This document shows, in pieces, positions 25,647 to 33,894 of a DNA stretch of 64,000 nucleotides. How positions within the stretch are numbered: the stretch's first letter is position 1; each line of letters begins with the position of its first letter. The position numbers were made by a program, and so were the translations under genes. Below the pieces are notes generated by a model. The model did not search any database and had not been told where the DNA came from. It was given only the letters and a program-made list of their open reading frames with translations. This DNA is from Arthrobacter_B citreus (GTDB lineage: Bacteria > Actinomycetota > Actinomycetes > Actinomycetales > Micrococcaceae). Location: assembly GCF_042429235.1 (NCBI RefSeq), contig NZ_JBHMBA010000009.1; one strand, given 5' to 3'.

Positions 25647-27536
25647 CTAGCCCATCGAAGCCCCAGCAGCCCGAATCAGCCCGGCGTTGAGCTCCCGGAC
25701 CGTGCCGGCGTCGATCTTCACCACCCGCCGGTCGTAGGTGAGCAGCCCGTTCACCTCGTCCTCCACATCGGTGAGCTGGGTGTAGACCGTGGCCGCGAGC
25801 CCCTGCGCCACGGCGGGTTCGATCTGCCGCCGGTGCAGCTTTTCGTACGCCTGCCGCAGGGCATCCCGGGTCTTGAACCGCCGGTAGCCGAATTCCTTCT
25901 CGTTGAAGGTGTGGCCCGGAACACGCAGGCTGTACCCGCCATATTCGGAAAGCACGACGGCGCGGCCGTCCCGCAGCCAGCCCCGGCGCAGCTTGAAGGG
26001 CACAAAGTAGACGTGCACGCTCTTGAGGTCTCCCCCGCCCTGGTCGTGCCACCCGCTGGCGTGGTCGATGCTGCGGGTGGGGTCCAGCCCGCGCAGCAGC
26101 TCCGTCGCCGCATTCGCGTCGAACTGGCCCCACCCCTCGTTGAACGGCACCCACACGGCAAGCGAAGTGCAGTTGCGCAGAAGTTCAACGGTGGAGCGCA
26201 GTTCGGCATGGAAATCTTCCCGGCCCTGCTCATCCGCGCGGCCGAAAGCGGCGTAGTCGCCGTCATTGCGGTGCGGCATTCCCACCGCCGGTGCCGTGAC
26301 GACGGCATGCCGGTAAGACCGTCCGCCGTTGACCAGGTCCTGCCACACCAGCATGCCAAGCCGGTCGGCGTGGTAGTACCAGCGCAGCGGCTCAATCTTG
26401 ATGTGCTTGCGCAGCATCGTGAAGCCCAGGTCTTTGGCGGCCTGGATGTCGTAAGCCAGCGCCTCGTCCGACGGCGCGGTGTACAGTCCGTCCGGCCAGT
26501 ACCCCTGATCAAGCAGCCCGGCGTGGAAGTACGGCTTCCCGTTGAGCAGCAGCCGGGCATGGCCGGCGTTGTCCGGGCCGACGCCGAAAGTGCGCAGCCC
26601 GGTGTAGCTGCTGACGCTGTCGATGTCCACGCCCGCCGCGAGCAGCGTCACTGACACGTCATAGAGGAAAGGATTCTCAGGGGTCCACAGCTGCGGATCG
26701 GGCACCGGGATGCGGGTGGGGACACCGGGCACGACGACGGCGTCCGCCACGGCGCGGCCGCCCGCGGACACGGTAACCGCCGCCCGCAGATCAGCGTCCG
26801 CGGATGTGCCGCCCGAACCACCCTCATCCGGCCGGCCGCCGGCGATGTGGACCGTCACCGAGACGGAGTCGAGGTCCGGCACCAGCTCCAGCCGGGAAAT
26901 GCTGGTGCGCGGCACCGATTCCATCCAGACGGTCTGCCAGATGCCGGATTGTGCGGTGTACCAGATGCCGCCTCGGTCCAGTGTCTGCTTGCCGCGGCTG
27001 GCGTAGCCGGTGTCACTGATGTCGCGGACCCGGACGATGATTTCGTGCTCGGTTGCGGCGGCTGCAGCGCCGGAGGCCGGCTCGGCTGCCTCAGCGGCCA
27101 GCCCGGCGTCACGGCTCCCGGCGGCCAGCGCGTCGGTGATGTCCAGGGTAAACGGGAGGTATCCGCCGTCGTGCCCGCCCACGGCCACACCGTTGACGGT
27201 GACCGTGCAGCTGTGGTCCACGGCGCCGAAGTGCAGCAGCACCCGTTCGCCCGCAAAGCCCTCGGGCAGGCGGAGGGTGCGCCGGTACCAGAGGATCTGC
27301 TGCGGCTGCAGCTGGCGGTTCACGCCGGACAGCGGCGCCTCCGGGGAAAACGGCACCAGAATCCGGCCGTCCCATTCGCCGTCGGCCGGCGGTGCATCCC
27401 GGCGCACTGAGGTGATGGCGTATTGCCAGTAGCCGTTGAGGTTGAGGTAACTGTCGCGGACCAGCTGCGGGCGGGGGTAATCCTGCAGGACGACATCCGG
27501 ATCAAGGTCCGCTCCCCAGGGTGTTGTGAGTGTCAC
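25647..27536 (-). CDS. Glycoside hydrolase family 2 protein
   Basis: The 629-residue enzyme starts at GTG 27536, chosen because AAGGAG lies nine bases before it; an upstream ATG (27572) would add 12 residues with no ribosome site. The order is a sugar-binding jelly roll (WYRRTLRLPEGF, VNGVAVGGHDGGYLPF), an immunoglobulin-like domain and a TIM barrel. The acid/base is E467 in WVPFNEGWGQFD and the nucleophile E531 in LSEYGGYS. No signal peptide, so cytoplasmic. The family includes beta-galactosidases, glucuronidases and mannosidases; this short form cannot be assigned a sugar by eye. It is monocistronic or followed by the CPBP gene on the same strand. Confidence 0.92.
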   Translation of the reverse strand: MTLTTPWGADLDPDVVLQDYPRPQLVRDSYLNLNGYWQYAITSVRRDAPPADGEWDGRILVPFSPEAPLSGVNRQLQPQQILWYRRTLRLPEGFAGERVLLHFGAVDHSCTVTVNGVAVGGHDGGYLPFTLDITDALAAGSRDAGLAAEAAEPASGAAAAATEHEIIVRVRDISDTGYASRGKQTLDRGGIWYTAQSGIWQTVWMESVPRTSISRLELVPDLDSVSVTVHIAGGRPDEGGSGGTSADADLRAAVTVSAGGRAVADAVVVPGVPTRIPVPDPQLWTPENPFLYDVSVTLLAAGVDIDSVSSYTGLRTFGVGPDNAGHARLLLNGKPYFHAGLLDQGYWPDGLYTAPSDEALAYDIQAAKDLGFTMLRKHIKIEPLRWYYHADRLGMLVWQDLVNGGRSYRHAVVTAPAVGMPHRNDGDYAAFGRADEQGREDFHAELRSTVELLRNCTSLAVWVPFNEGWGQFDANAATELLRGLDPTRSIDHASGWHDQGGGDLKSVHVYFVPFKLRRGWLRDGRAVVLSEYGGYSLRVPGHTFNEKEFGYRRFKTRDALRQAYEKLHRRQIEPAVAQGLAATVYTQLTDVEDEVNGLLTYDRRVVKIDAGTVRELNAGLIRAAGASMG

Positions 27537-27621
27537 GGGGCGGTGCTCCTTGTCGTTTTGGGCGGCGTGCATCCCGAAATCCTAGCGTGGAGTGCAGCCG
27601 CACCTCCGGCGCATCACGGGG

Positions 27622-28410
27622 TCAGTCGCCAATGCCGATCGCCGAACCGAACAGCGCAAAGCCGACAAACCCGGCAATGTCCACGAGGGCGTGCGCGATC
27701 ACCAGCGGCATGACGCGCTTGGTCTTGGTGTAGGCGTAGCCGAAGAGCAGGCCCATCAGGAAGTTTCCGATGCCGGGCCCGATCCCCTGGTACAGGTGGT
27801 AACTGGAGCGGATGAGGGCGCTGGTGATGATGATCGCCGGGGTGCTCCAGCCCAGCTGCCGCAGCCGGATAAAGAGGTAGCCCACCACTATGACTTCCTC
27901 CAGCACAGCGTGCCGCAGGGCTGACAGGATAAGCACCGGCAGCGTCCACCAGTAGGTGTCCAGGGCGGCGGGCACCAGCGCGGTGGTGATGCCCAGTGCA
28001 CGTCCCGCCGCGTAGACGCCCAGCGTGCCGACGCCAATGACCGCTGCCAGCCCGAAGCCCAGCGCAAAGTCCCGCACCGGTTTGGCGAAGGTGAAGCCGA
28101 GGCGCCGGAACGCGCTCTTGCCCGGTTCGGTCAGCAGGAACAGCACCAGGGCCACCGGCAGCAGCGAAAAGAAAATCCCCAGCAGCTGGTACACCAGGTC
28201 GAACACCGGATTCTCGTCCAGGACCGGGTTCAGGGTGGTCGTCTGCCCGGCGAGCGGACCCTCGGCTGCCTTTTCCAGGAGCTCGACGACGGCGTATACC
28301 CCTGATCTGCCCAGCGACAGCCCCAGGACAATCAGGATTTCGAAGACCAGCATCTTCCGCGCCCGCGGATCCAGGGCGTCGGCGGGGGCGGAGGGGAAGG
28401 CGGCACGCAT
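27622..28410 (-). CDS. CPBP-family (Abi/CAAX-protease-like) membrane protein
   Basis: The 262-residue protein has about seven membrane segments. The Abi/CPBP motifs read HAVLEEVIVVGYLFIRLR, RSSYHLYQGIGPGIGNFLMG and VIAHALVDI. The glutamate pair and both histidine motifs expected of this intramembrane metalloprotease family are present. The usual EExxxR arginine is replaced by Val (EEVIVVG). Substrates are unknown. I start at ATG 28410; no strong ribosome site is visible. Confidence 0.88.
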   Translation of the reverse strand: MRAAFPSAPADALDPRARKMLVFEILIVLGLSLGRSGVYAVVELLEKAAEGPLAGQTTTLNPVLDENPVFDLVYQLLGIFFSLLPVALVLFLLTEPGKSAFRRLGFTFAKPVRDFALGFGLAAVIGVGTLGVYAAGRALGITTALVPAALDTYWWTLPVLILSALRHAVLEEVIVVGYLFIRLRQLGWSTPAIIITSALIRSSYHLYQGIGPGIGNFLMGLLFGYAYTKTKRVMPLVIAHALVDIAGFVGFALFGSAIGIGD

Positions 28411-28505
28411 GGTCCCATTGTGCCGGACTCCGCCGGGTGTTCCAGCTGTCGCAGGCCGCTTGGACCCCTGCGGTTCGCGGGTCGGGGCGGACCCACCCCT
28501 CCGGT

Positions 28506-29774
28506 TCAGCGCACCCGCACCCCGGCCCGCCACACGGAACCGGTCAGCGGCATGCCCGGCCGGTACGCCAGATGCGCGGCCGAGGGAGCGTTGAACAGCT
28601 GCAGGTCCGCCCGGTGCCCGACGGCGAGCGAGCCCACCGCGCGCTCTCCGTCCCGGTCGGTGCCGCGGTGGACCCGCAGGGCGAGGGCTCCGCCGTACGT
28701 TGCGGCCCGGACGGCTTCCTGTACGGTCAGGCCCATCTGCAGCACGGCGGTAGCAACGCAGAAGTTCATTGAACTCGTGTACGAAGTTCCGGGGTTGCAG
28801 TTCGAGGCCAGCGCCACCGGCACCCCGGCGTCGAGCAGCCGGCGGGCTTCGGCCAGCGGCGCCCGGGTGGACAAGTCGCAGGCGGGCAGGCAGGTTGCCA
28901 CGGTGCCCGGAGTGCCCGCTCCGGGATCCAGCATGCCCCCGGCATTCCCGCCCCCTTCGGACCAGGTCCCGGCGAGCGCGTCCACGTCGTCGTCGGACAG
29001 GTGGTTCACGTGGTCCACGCTCGCCGCTCCGAATTCCACGGCAAGCTGCACCCCGGCACCGGGGCCGAGCTGGTTTCCATGCACCCGCAGTCCGAGCCCG
29101 GCGTCCCGGCAGGCGGTCAGTACGCGCCGCGACTGGTCCTCGGTAAAGGCGCCCTTCTCGCAGAACACGTCAGCCCACTGCACATACGGGCGAACAGCGG
29201 TGAGCATGTCAGTACAGACCAGATCGGTGTACTCATCCGCGTCCACGCCGTCGGGCACCAGGTGCGCGCCCAGATAGGTGACGGTGTCCGCGACCGTGGA
29301 GGCAATGCGCGCGTGGCGCCGCTCCTCCTCCACGCTGAGTCCGTAACCGGTCTTGGTTTCGAGATAGGTGGTGCCGCCCGCTGCTGCTTCGGCCACGCGG
29401 GCCAGCAGCAGCCGGGTCAGGTCGTAGTCGGTGGCTTCACGGGTGGCTGCGGTGGTCACGGCAATGCCGCCGGCGGCGTAGGATTCCCCCGCCATCCGCG
29501 CCTCGAATTCGGCGCTGCGGTCGCCCGCAAACACCAGGTGCGTGTGCGAGTCCACCCAGCCCGGCAGGCCGGCCCGTCCCCCTGCATCCACCGCCGTGTC
29601 AGCGGCCGGAGCGTCGGCGGCGGCACCGATCCAGCTGATCCGTTCCCCCTCGAAGACCACCGCCGCGTCCTTCAGCACAGCGGTGGCTGCTCCTTCGGTG
29701 CAGTCCTGCGTGGAGAGTTCGCCGATGTTGGTGATCAGGGTCGAACCGGTGGTGTGCGGTGTAACCGGGCTCAT
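28506..29774 (-). CDS. hutI: Imidazolonepropionase HutI
   Basis: This is the third enzyme of histidine breakdown: it opens imidazolone-5-propionate to N-formimidoyl-L-glutamate. The 422-residue amidohydrolase has DSHTHLVFAGDRSAEF (metal site), YLETKTGYGLSVEEE, LRVHGNQLGPGAG, SVDHVNHLSDDDV and LASNCNPGTSYTSSMNF, all standard for HutI. The start ATG 29774 overlaps the hutF stop (ATGA). It is the last gene of the hutU-to-hutI operon. Confidence 0.96.
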   Translation of the reverse strand: MSPVTPHTTGSTLITNIGELSTQDCTEGAATAVLKDAAVVFEGERISWIGAAADAPAADTAVDAGGRAGLPGWVDSHTHLVFAGDRSAEFEARMAGESYAAGGIAVTTAATREATDYDLTRLLLARVAEAAAGGTTYLETKTGYGLSVEEERRHARIASTVADTVTYLGAHLVPDGVDADEYTDLVCTDMLTAVRPYVQWADVFCEKGAFTEDQSRRVLTACRDAGLGLRVHGNQLGPGAGVQLAVEFGAASVDHVNHLSDDDVDALAGTWSEGGGNAGGMLDPGAGTPGTVATCLPACDLSTRAPLAEARRLLDAGVPVALASNCNPGTSYTSSMNFCVATAVLQMGLTVQEAVRAATYGGALALRVHRGTDRDGERAVGSLAVGHRADLQLFNAPSAAHLAYRPGMPLTGSVWRAGVRVR

Positions 29775-31240
29775 GCGCGGGGGCTTCCTTCGAACGTAGT
29801 GGTGCGGACGGCGTCGACCGCCGCGATGGCGGTGCCAAGCAGGACGGCCGGGTCGCCCAGCACCGTGTGCTGTCCGTTGCGGGCCAGGATCCGGCCGCCG
29901 ACGACGACGGTGTGCACGTCTGCGGCGGTGGCAGCGAGTGCCAGCTGCCCGGGGCGGGACCCGGCGGTGCGGATGCTGGACGGGTCCACGCACATCAGGT
30001 CACAGACCATTCCGGGTTCCAGCCCCGGCTCGGGCCGGTCCTGTGCCCGTGCCCCGGCGGACGAAACCGCAGCGTGCAGCTCGGCGGGCCCAAAGCGGCC
30101 GCGCTCCCCCGAGGACAGCCGCTCCCCGTGTTCCAGGGCACGCATCTCCAGGAAGGGATCGACGACGGCGTGCTGGTCGGTCCCCAGTGCGATCCGCGCC
30201 CCGGCTGCTTGGAGCCGGGCGGCCGGACCGATTCCGTCCGCCAGGTCAGCTTCGGTGGTGGGGCACATGACGACGGTGGCCCCGGCCTCCCCCAGGACGG
30301 TGATGTCTTCGCCGGTGAGGTGGGTGGCGTGCACGGCGGAGAGGCGGGGACCGATCAGTCCGTGTTTTTGCAGCAGCATCGTCGGGGTGAGGCCGGTGGC
30401 CTGCAGGCATGCCGCGTTTTCGGCGGGCTGCTCCGAGAGGTGGATGTGCAGGGGAATCCCGTCCGGCAGACCGGCGGCAATGGTGGGCAGGGCAGCTTCG
30501 GGCACGCCGCGCACCGAGTGCAGCGCCGCCCCCACGCTGACCTGTGCCGGATCGAACTCAGCGGCGAAGGCCTTGCGCAGGGATGCGAGGCGGTCCAGCC
30601 AGCCCTGCGCATCGCGGTCGCCGAAGCGCTGCTGCCGTCCGTTCAGCGGAACCCCGAATCCGCCGGCCAGGTAGCAGGTGTCGAGCAGGGTCAGCCGGAT
30701 GCCGGTTGCGACGGCGGCGCGGGCCAGGGCTCGCTCCATGGCGTGTTCTTCGCTGCCGGGCCCGCCGTAGGCACTGCCGTCCGGGTGGTGGTGGACATAG
30801 TGGAACTCCGCCACCGACGTGAACCCGGTGGCCACCATTTCGGCGAAGACGGCGGTGGCCAGCTGCTCGTACAGTTCCGGCGTCAGGGCACCGGCGGCCT
30901 CGTACATCTGCTCGCGCCAGGTCCAGAAGCTGCCGGGACCGCCGGCGTGGGTGCGCCCGCGCAGGATCCGGTGGAAGGCATGGGAATGAGCGTTCGACGC
31001 CGCCGGGAAAGTGACGCCGGACAGCCGGCAGTCGCCGTCTTGGCCGGGCACCCCGGTTTCCGTTCCGGCGACCACACCCGCGCCGTCGACCTCCAGCCGG
31101 ACGCCCGGCACCACGGCGCCGTTCACCCAGCCCTGCTCACACCAAAAGAAGCGCACCCGTTCCGCGGGCTCCGCGGCGGCCGCCCCGACGCTCGGGGCGG
31201 CAGCCGGGACCCCGGCCGGGACCCCGGCCGAACCGGTCAC
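29771..31240 (-). CDS. hutF: Formimidoylglutamate deiminase HutF
   Basis: The enzyme deaminates N-formimidoyl-L-glutamate to N-formyl-L-glutamate and ammonia. The 489-residue amidohydrolase carries NAHSHAFHRILRGRT, FTSVAEFHYVHHHPDG, PLHIHLSEQPAENAAC, AVHATHLTGEDI and GTDQHAVVDPFLEMRALE, typical of HutF and not of chlorohydrolases. A low-complexity Ala/Pro stretch of about 25 residues precedes the fold. It overlaps its neighbours on both sides by four bases. Its presence means the cell uses the two-step route via formylglutamate. Confidence 0.93.
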   Translation of the reverse strand: MTGSAGVPAGVPAAAPSVGAAAAEPAERVRFFWCEQGWVNGAVVPGVRLEVDGAGVVAGTETGVPGQDGDCRLSGVTFPAASNAHSHAFHRILRGRTHAGGPGSFWTWREQMYEAAGALTPELYEQLATAVFAEMVATGFTSVAEFHYVHHHPDGSAYGGPGSEEHAMERALARAAVATGIRLTLLDTCYLAGGFGVPLNGRQQRFGDRDAQGWLDRLASLRKAFAAEFDPAQVSVGAALHSVRGVPEAALPTIAAGLPDGIPLHIHLSEQPAENAACLQATGLTPTMLLQKHGLIGPRLSAVHATHLTGEDITVLGEAGATVVMCPTTEADLADGIGPAARLQAAGARIALGTDQHAVVDPFLEMRALEHGERLSSGERGRFGPAELHAAVSSAGARAQDRPEPGLEPGMVCDLMCVDPSSIRTAGSRPGQLALAATAADVHTVVVGGRILARNGQHTVLGDPAVLLGTAIAAVDAVRTTTFEGSPRA

Positions 31241-32532
31241 AGCAGGTCCTGCAGCACGTCGGCCAGGGCCTGCACAACGATCTCGGCGTCGTCGTCCTCC
31301 ACGTACTCCTCCGGCGAATGGCTGATGCCCGAGGGGTTCCGGACAAACAGCATGCCGGTGGGCACGCTGGCCGCGAGCACCCCGGCATCGTGTCCGGCTC
31401 CGGTGGCCAGGACCGGGGCGCCGGGAACGGTGCGGGCAACCGACTGCGTCAGGGCCCGCTGCAGGGCCGGGTCAAAGTGGACGGTGCCGGACAGCGTTTC
31501 CTCGGTCAGCTGCACGCTGCAGCCTTCAAAGGCGGCAATCTTTTGCGCCTGGCCGTGGATTTTCTCCACCAGCGCCGCGGTCACGGCGTCCTCGGGGTGG
31601 CGGACGTCCAGCCAGAGATCCACCCGGGAGGCAATGACGTTGGTTCCGCCCGGGACAGGTTCCAGCCGGCCAACAGTGGCGCGGGCATCGGCCTGGGCGG
31701 CTGCGGTCTGGCGCACGGCCACGATCAGCTGTGCTGCCGCCACCATGGGGTCGGACCGGTCCGCCATCAGGGTGGTGCCGGCGTGGTTGCCCTGGCCGCT
31801 GATGGAGAACCGCCAGCGGCCGTGGCCCAGGACGGAGCCAGCCACCGCGAGGGCGGGTCCGCGTCCGGCGGCATCGGTGAACTCTTCAGTGTTCAGGCCC
31901 CTCCCCTGCTCCACATGCAGTTCCACGAAGTCGCCGATGAGGCCCAGCGTGGCATCATCCCGGCCCATGGCGTCGGGATCGAGGCCATGGGCACGGGAAA
32001 TGTCGGCAAAGGTGTTGCCGTCGGCATCACGCAGGGCCAGCGCCTTGCGCGGCTCGATGGCGCCGGTCAGCAGCCGGGACCCGAGGCATGCCACCCCAAA
32101 CCGCGAGCCTTCCTCCTCCGGGAACACCGCGACGGCGAGCGCCCGGTTCCGGAGCATCCCGCCGGTGCTTTCCCGCTCCTGCAGGATGTCCACCGCAGCG
32201 AGGGCGCTCGCCACGCCCAGCGGCCCGTCAAAGGCGCCGCCGCCGGGCACGGAGTCCAGGTGGGAGCCGGTAACCAGGGCGCCCCGGCGTTCCGGAGCAG
32301 CGTCGCTGCCGGCCCCGCTGCCGGGCAGGTCCCACCAGGCCCAGAGGATTCCGTTGCGGTCAGTCTCCACGGACAGTCCCCGGCGGGAAGCCTCGGCGGT
32401 GAACCACTGGCGCAGGTCAAGTTCCGCCGTCGAGTAGACCGGACGGCTGTAACCGCCGCGGCGGCGGTCGCGGCCGGTGTCTTCGATGGACCTCAGGAGC
32501 GCATTGACGCGTGTTGTGTTCACCCTGTCCAT
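31237..32532 (-). CDS. M20-family amidohydrolase (AllC/allantoate-hydrolase-like) in hut operon
   Basis: The 431-residue zinc peptidase-fold enzyme shows TGSHLDSVPGGGAFDGPLG, FPEEEGSRFG, ELHVEQGRGLN, GQGNHAGTT (lid-domain hinge) and the late metal ligand GAGHDAGV. These mark the AllC/N-carbamoyl-amino-acid amidohydrolase group, which removes formyl, carbamoyl or ureido groups. It lies between the YjiH-type transporter gene (13-base overlap) and hutF (ATGA overlap). No HutG is present, so it may hydrolyse N-formylglutamate here. That role is inferred from position, not shown. Allantoate hydrolysis is the alternative. Confidence 0.85.
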   Translation of the reverse strand: MDRVNTTRVNALLRSIEDTGRDRRRGGYSRPVYSTAELDLRQWFTAEASRRGLSVETDRNGILWAWWDLPGSGAGSDAAPERRGALVTGSHLDSVPGGGAFDGPLGVASALAAVDILQERESTGGMLRNRALAVAVFPEEEGSRFGVACLGSRLLTGAIEPRKALALRDADGNTFADISRAHGLDPDAMGRDDATLGLIGDFVELHVEQGRGLNTEEFTDAAGRGPALAVAGSVLGHGRWRFSISGQGNHAGTTLMADRSDPMVAAAQLIVAVRQTAAAQADARATVGRLEPVPGGTNVIASRVDLWLDVRHPEDAVTAALVEKIHGQAQKIAAFEGCSVQLTEETLSGTVHFDPALQRALTQSVARTVPGAPVLATGAGHDAGVLAASVPTGMLFVRNPSGISHSPEEYVEDDDAEIVVQALADVLQDLL

Positions 32533-33884
32533 GTTCCCACCAGCAGGAACGCCACCGGCGTCGTGATGATGAGGCTCAGCGCCACCCGCTCGGCCCAGAT
32601 GACCAGCAGGTGCCACACCTTGATGGGAATCCTGGTGGCCAGCACGCACGGAACCAGCGCCGAGAAGAAGATGATGGCCGAAACGCAGACGACGGCGATG
32701 ACCAGCCGGAGGACCTCGGACTCGTGTCCGGCCACCACGGTGGCGGGCAGGAACATCTCGGCGATCCCGACGGCGGAGGCTTTAGCCGCCAGCATCGGAT
32801 CCGGAAGCTGCAGCACCAGGGTGAGCGGATAAAAGAGGTAGCCGAGCCAGTCGAACACGGGAGTGAACCGGGCCAGCAGCAGACCGAGCAGGCCCACCGA
32901 CATAATCGACGGCAGGATCGCCATGGACATGAGCAGGCCGTCGCGGATGTTGTTCAGCACGTTCCGTCCCAGCCGCGGGGCGGTTTGCAGGGCGGACATG
33001 GCTTCGTTCCAGGCCGCGGCTCCCCGGCTGCCGGTGACTTTCGCTTCGGGCTGCGGTGTTGCGCCGGGATAGTAGTCCTCCGGAATGCGGCTAAGCGGCG
33101 GGATCCGCACCGTAATGGCCGTGACCAAAAAGGTGACCGCGAAGGTGAGGAAGAAGTACGGCAGCCACAGGTGCATGATGTCCAGGGTTTTCGCGACGAT
33201 CAGCATGAAGGTCACGGACACCGTGGAGAAACCCGTGGCGATGATGGACGCCTCGCGTGCCGTGTAGCGTCCGCTCTGGTACACCCGGTCGGTGATCAGC
33301 AGGCCCAGCGAATAGCTGCCCACAAAGGAGGCGACGGCGTCGACCGCCGAGCGTCCCGGCGTCCGCCACACGGGACGCATCACCCGCTGGACCAGGACTC
33401 CAACAAACTCCATCAGTCCGTAGCCCACCAGCAGGGCCAGGAAGATCGCACCGATGGGGACAATAAAGCCCACCGGGATGACCAGCTTGTCATACAGGAA
33501 CGGTCCCAGGTCCGGATCGAAGAACCACTGCGGACCGATGCCGAAGACCAGCATGGTTCCCGCGATGAGTCCCACAATGTTCAGCAGCGCGAAGGTCCGC
33601 TTCAGCGGCGATTCCCGCCACCGCCCGCTCGCGAACGGATAGACGGTGCCGGCCAGGATCAGGGCCAGTGCGATGTACCGGGTCAGTCCGCCCAGTCCGC
33701 CGGTGATCCATGTGACCAGATGGTCCAGCGGAATGGTGTTCTTGCCCCCGAGGGTGATCGGGATGAAGAACATGAAGATGCCGATGCCGCTGTAGACAAA
33801 GAACCGCCAGGCGCCGGTCCGTGTCCCCGGGGCATCCGCCGGCGCGGGGGCCGTGCTGCCGGAGCTGTGCTGGGAGGCTTCCAT
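32520..33884 (-). CDS. YjiH-family transporter (nucleoside-recognition GATE domain)
   Basis: The 454-residue protein has about eleven membrane segments and the YjiH-type arrangement: a hydrophilic tail, FFIPITLGGKNTIPLDHLV, then AVASFVGSYSLGLLITDRVYQSGRYTAREASIIATGFSTVSV, the nucleoside-recognition/GATE segment, and a second such half with KASAVGIAEMFLPATVVAG. Its place between hutU and the M20 gene suggests uptake of histidine or urocanate; the substrate is inferred. It starts 10 bases after hutU. Confidence 0.85.
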   Translation of the reverse strand: MEASQHSSGSTAPAPADAPGTRTGAWRFFVYSGIGIFMFFIPITLGGKNTIPLDHLVTWITGGLGGLTRYIALALILAGTVYPFASGRWRESPLKRTFALLNIVGLIAGTMLVFGIGPQWFFDPDLGPFLYDKLVIPVGFIVPIGAIFLALLVGYGLMEFVGVLVQRVMRPVWRTPGRSAVDAVASFVGSYSLGLLITDRVYQSGRYTAREASIIATGFSTVSVTFMLIVAKTLDIMHLWLPYFFLTFAVTFLVTAITVRIPPLSRIPEDYYPGATPQPEAKVTGSRGAAAWNEAMSALQTAPRLGRNVLNNIRDGLLMSMAILPSIMSVGLLGLLLARFTPVFDWLGYLFYPLTLVLQLPDPMLAAKASAVGIAEMFLPATVVAGHESEVLRLVIAVVCVSAIIFFSALVPCVLATRIPIKVWHLLVIWAERVALSLIITTPVAFLLVGTWTG

Positions 33885-33894
33885 GGGGATCCCC

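Noticed and set aside
29867..32437. Long rightward frame opposite hutF and the M20 gene
   Set aside because: Same cause: shadow of strongly supported genes on the other strand.
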